Of a stretch of DNA of 5,168 nt, positions 4,755-5,168 are shown piece after piece. Position numbers and translations under genes: made by a program. Within the stretch, counting starts at the first letter, position 1, and each line of letters opens with the position of its first letter. The stretch is from Pseudomonadota bacterium. Lineage in GTDB: Bacteria > Pseudomonadota > Alphaproteobacteria > Rhizobiales > Devosiaceae. The DNA lies in contig JAEZFJ010000212.1 in assembly GCA_023437755.1 (NCBI GenBank), forward strand, positions 1 to 5,168, written 5' to 3'. Under the pieces are notes generated by a model. It did not search any database and was not told where the DNA came from. It saw nothing but the letters and a program-made list of their open reading frames with translations.

Positions 4755-5168
4755 TTATTCGGCGGGTACGGTGAGGGCAAACGGTACGGTCACAACCTCG
4801 CCGCCGCCGGTGAATTCGATCCATAGCGCATAATCGCCTGCGGCGGGCAGCGTAACATGCACCGTCATGTCCGGATCCACCGCTGCCGCAGCAGCGGCAC
4901 CATGGGCACCATGCCCGCCATGTGCGTCACTGACGTGACCCGCAGGCTCATGGCCGTGCGCTTCAGCCGGAGCACCGTGGTGACCGCCGCCGTGCGCCAT
5001 CTCAGCCTCGTGATGTGCAGGCGCATCCGCTGGCCCGCCGTGGTGGCCGGCGCCGTGCTCGGCCGCCGGGGCTGCATCGTGGCCGTGACCGCCGCCGTGA
5101 CCCCCGCTTTCACCTTCGGCCATGGCATGGGCATGGACATAAGCAAGATCTTCGGCGCGGATCAGCAC
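4755..5168 (-). CDS. His-rich secreted metal-binding protein, C-terminal part (runs off right edge)
   Basis: The first visible codon is GTG, but the sequence (VLIRAEDLAYVHAH) looks like the inside of a conserved domain, so the true start is outside the window. The segment resembles the C-terminal half of secreted proteins with a 'GHLVxLRxxDLAYLHVHP ... VTFxxxxPxxGxYRLFLDF' pattern, found beside copper genes; here it appears as LIRAEDLAYVHAH (visible residues 2-14) and MTVHVTLPAAGDYALWIEF (101-119). Between them lies a long low-complexity segment rich in His, Gly and Ala: 19 histidines in visible residues 12-89, often as HGG, HH or HGH. Such segments bind Cu, Zn or Ni and can store or buffer metal. 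It is first of the visible copper block, 25 bp ahead of the DUF1775 gene. The family assignment is from memory of the motif pattern, so moderate. Confidence 0.7.
   Translation of the reverse strand: MLIRAEDLAYVHAHAMAEGESGGHGGGHGHDAAPAAEHGAGHHGGPADAPAHHEAEMAHGGGHHGAPAEAHGHEPAGHVSDAHGGHGAHGAAAAAAVDPDMTVHVTLPAAGDYALWIEFTGGGEVVTVPFALTVPAE

Noticed and set aside
5166..5168. GTG at the right edge as a real start codon of the His-rich gene
   Set aside because: The following residues look like the middle of a conserved domain, there is no room to see a ribosome site, and no signal peptide follows, so the gene is taken as truncated by the window edge.

Overview
The window is GC-rich, with codon use typical of a free-living proteobacterium. 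The gene families suggest an alphaproteobacterium with anaerobic or denitrifying ability: an NnrR-like Crp/Fnr regulator, a DUF1858 redox protein, a CHASE4 signalling protein and a CopC-CopD / DUF1775 copper module. The taxonomic call is an inference; there is no rRNA or tRNA here, and I saw no mobile element or CRISPR array.

Layout, right to left, since nearly everything is on the minus strand. (1) 5168-1779 is a same-strand copper block. It starts with the 3' end of a secreted protein carrying a striking His-rich segment, followed by a DUF1775 (YcnI-type) periplasmic copper-binding protein, a CopC-CopD fusion, and a Crp/Fnr regulator without FNR-type cysteines whose recognition helix (TLHTVSR) resembles the nitric-oxide-responsive NnrR group. 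(2) The only plus-strand gene, a 68-aa DUF1858 CxxC protein (1581-1787), ends convergently and overlaps the regulator's 3' end by 9 bp. (3) A 251-bp divergent control region (1330-1580) holds two 14-bp Fnr/NnrR-type boxes, TTGCGCTGGATCAA and TTGCGCTTCAGCAA. One is placed to drive the minus-strand BON-domain gene, the other the plus-strand DUF1858 gene. (4) The BON gene (1329-1087) is followed by a 69-aa two-helix membrane protein of unknown family (1019-810). (5) The left edge holds the N-terminal 236 codons of a membrane-anchored CHASE4 sensor protein, probably a c-di-GMP enzyme or histidine kinase, that appears to use a CTG start.

Working model (inference): low oxygen or NO, sensed by the NnrR-like protein, induces the divergent BON and DUF1858 genes. 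The regulator lies at the end of a copper uptake/handling operon, so copper supply (needed by Cu-nitrite reductase, N2O reductase or haem-copper oxidases) and NO or oxygen control may be linked. No denitrification enzyme is in the window, so the link rests on gene order, the regulator's family and the boxes.
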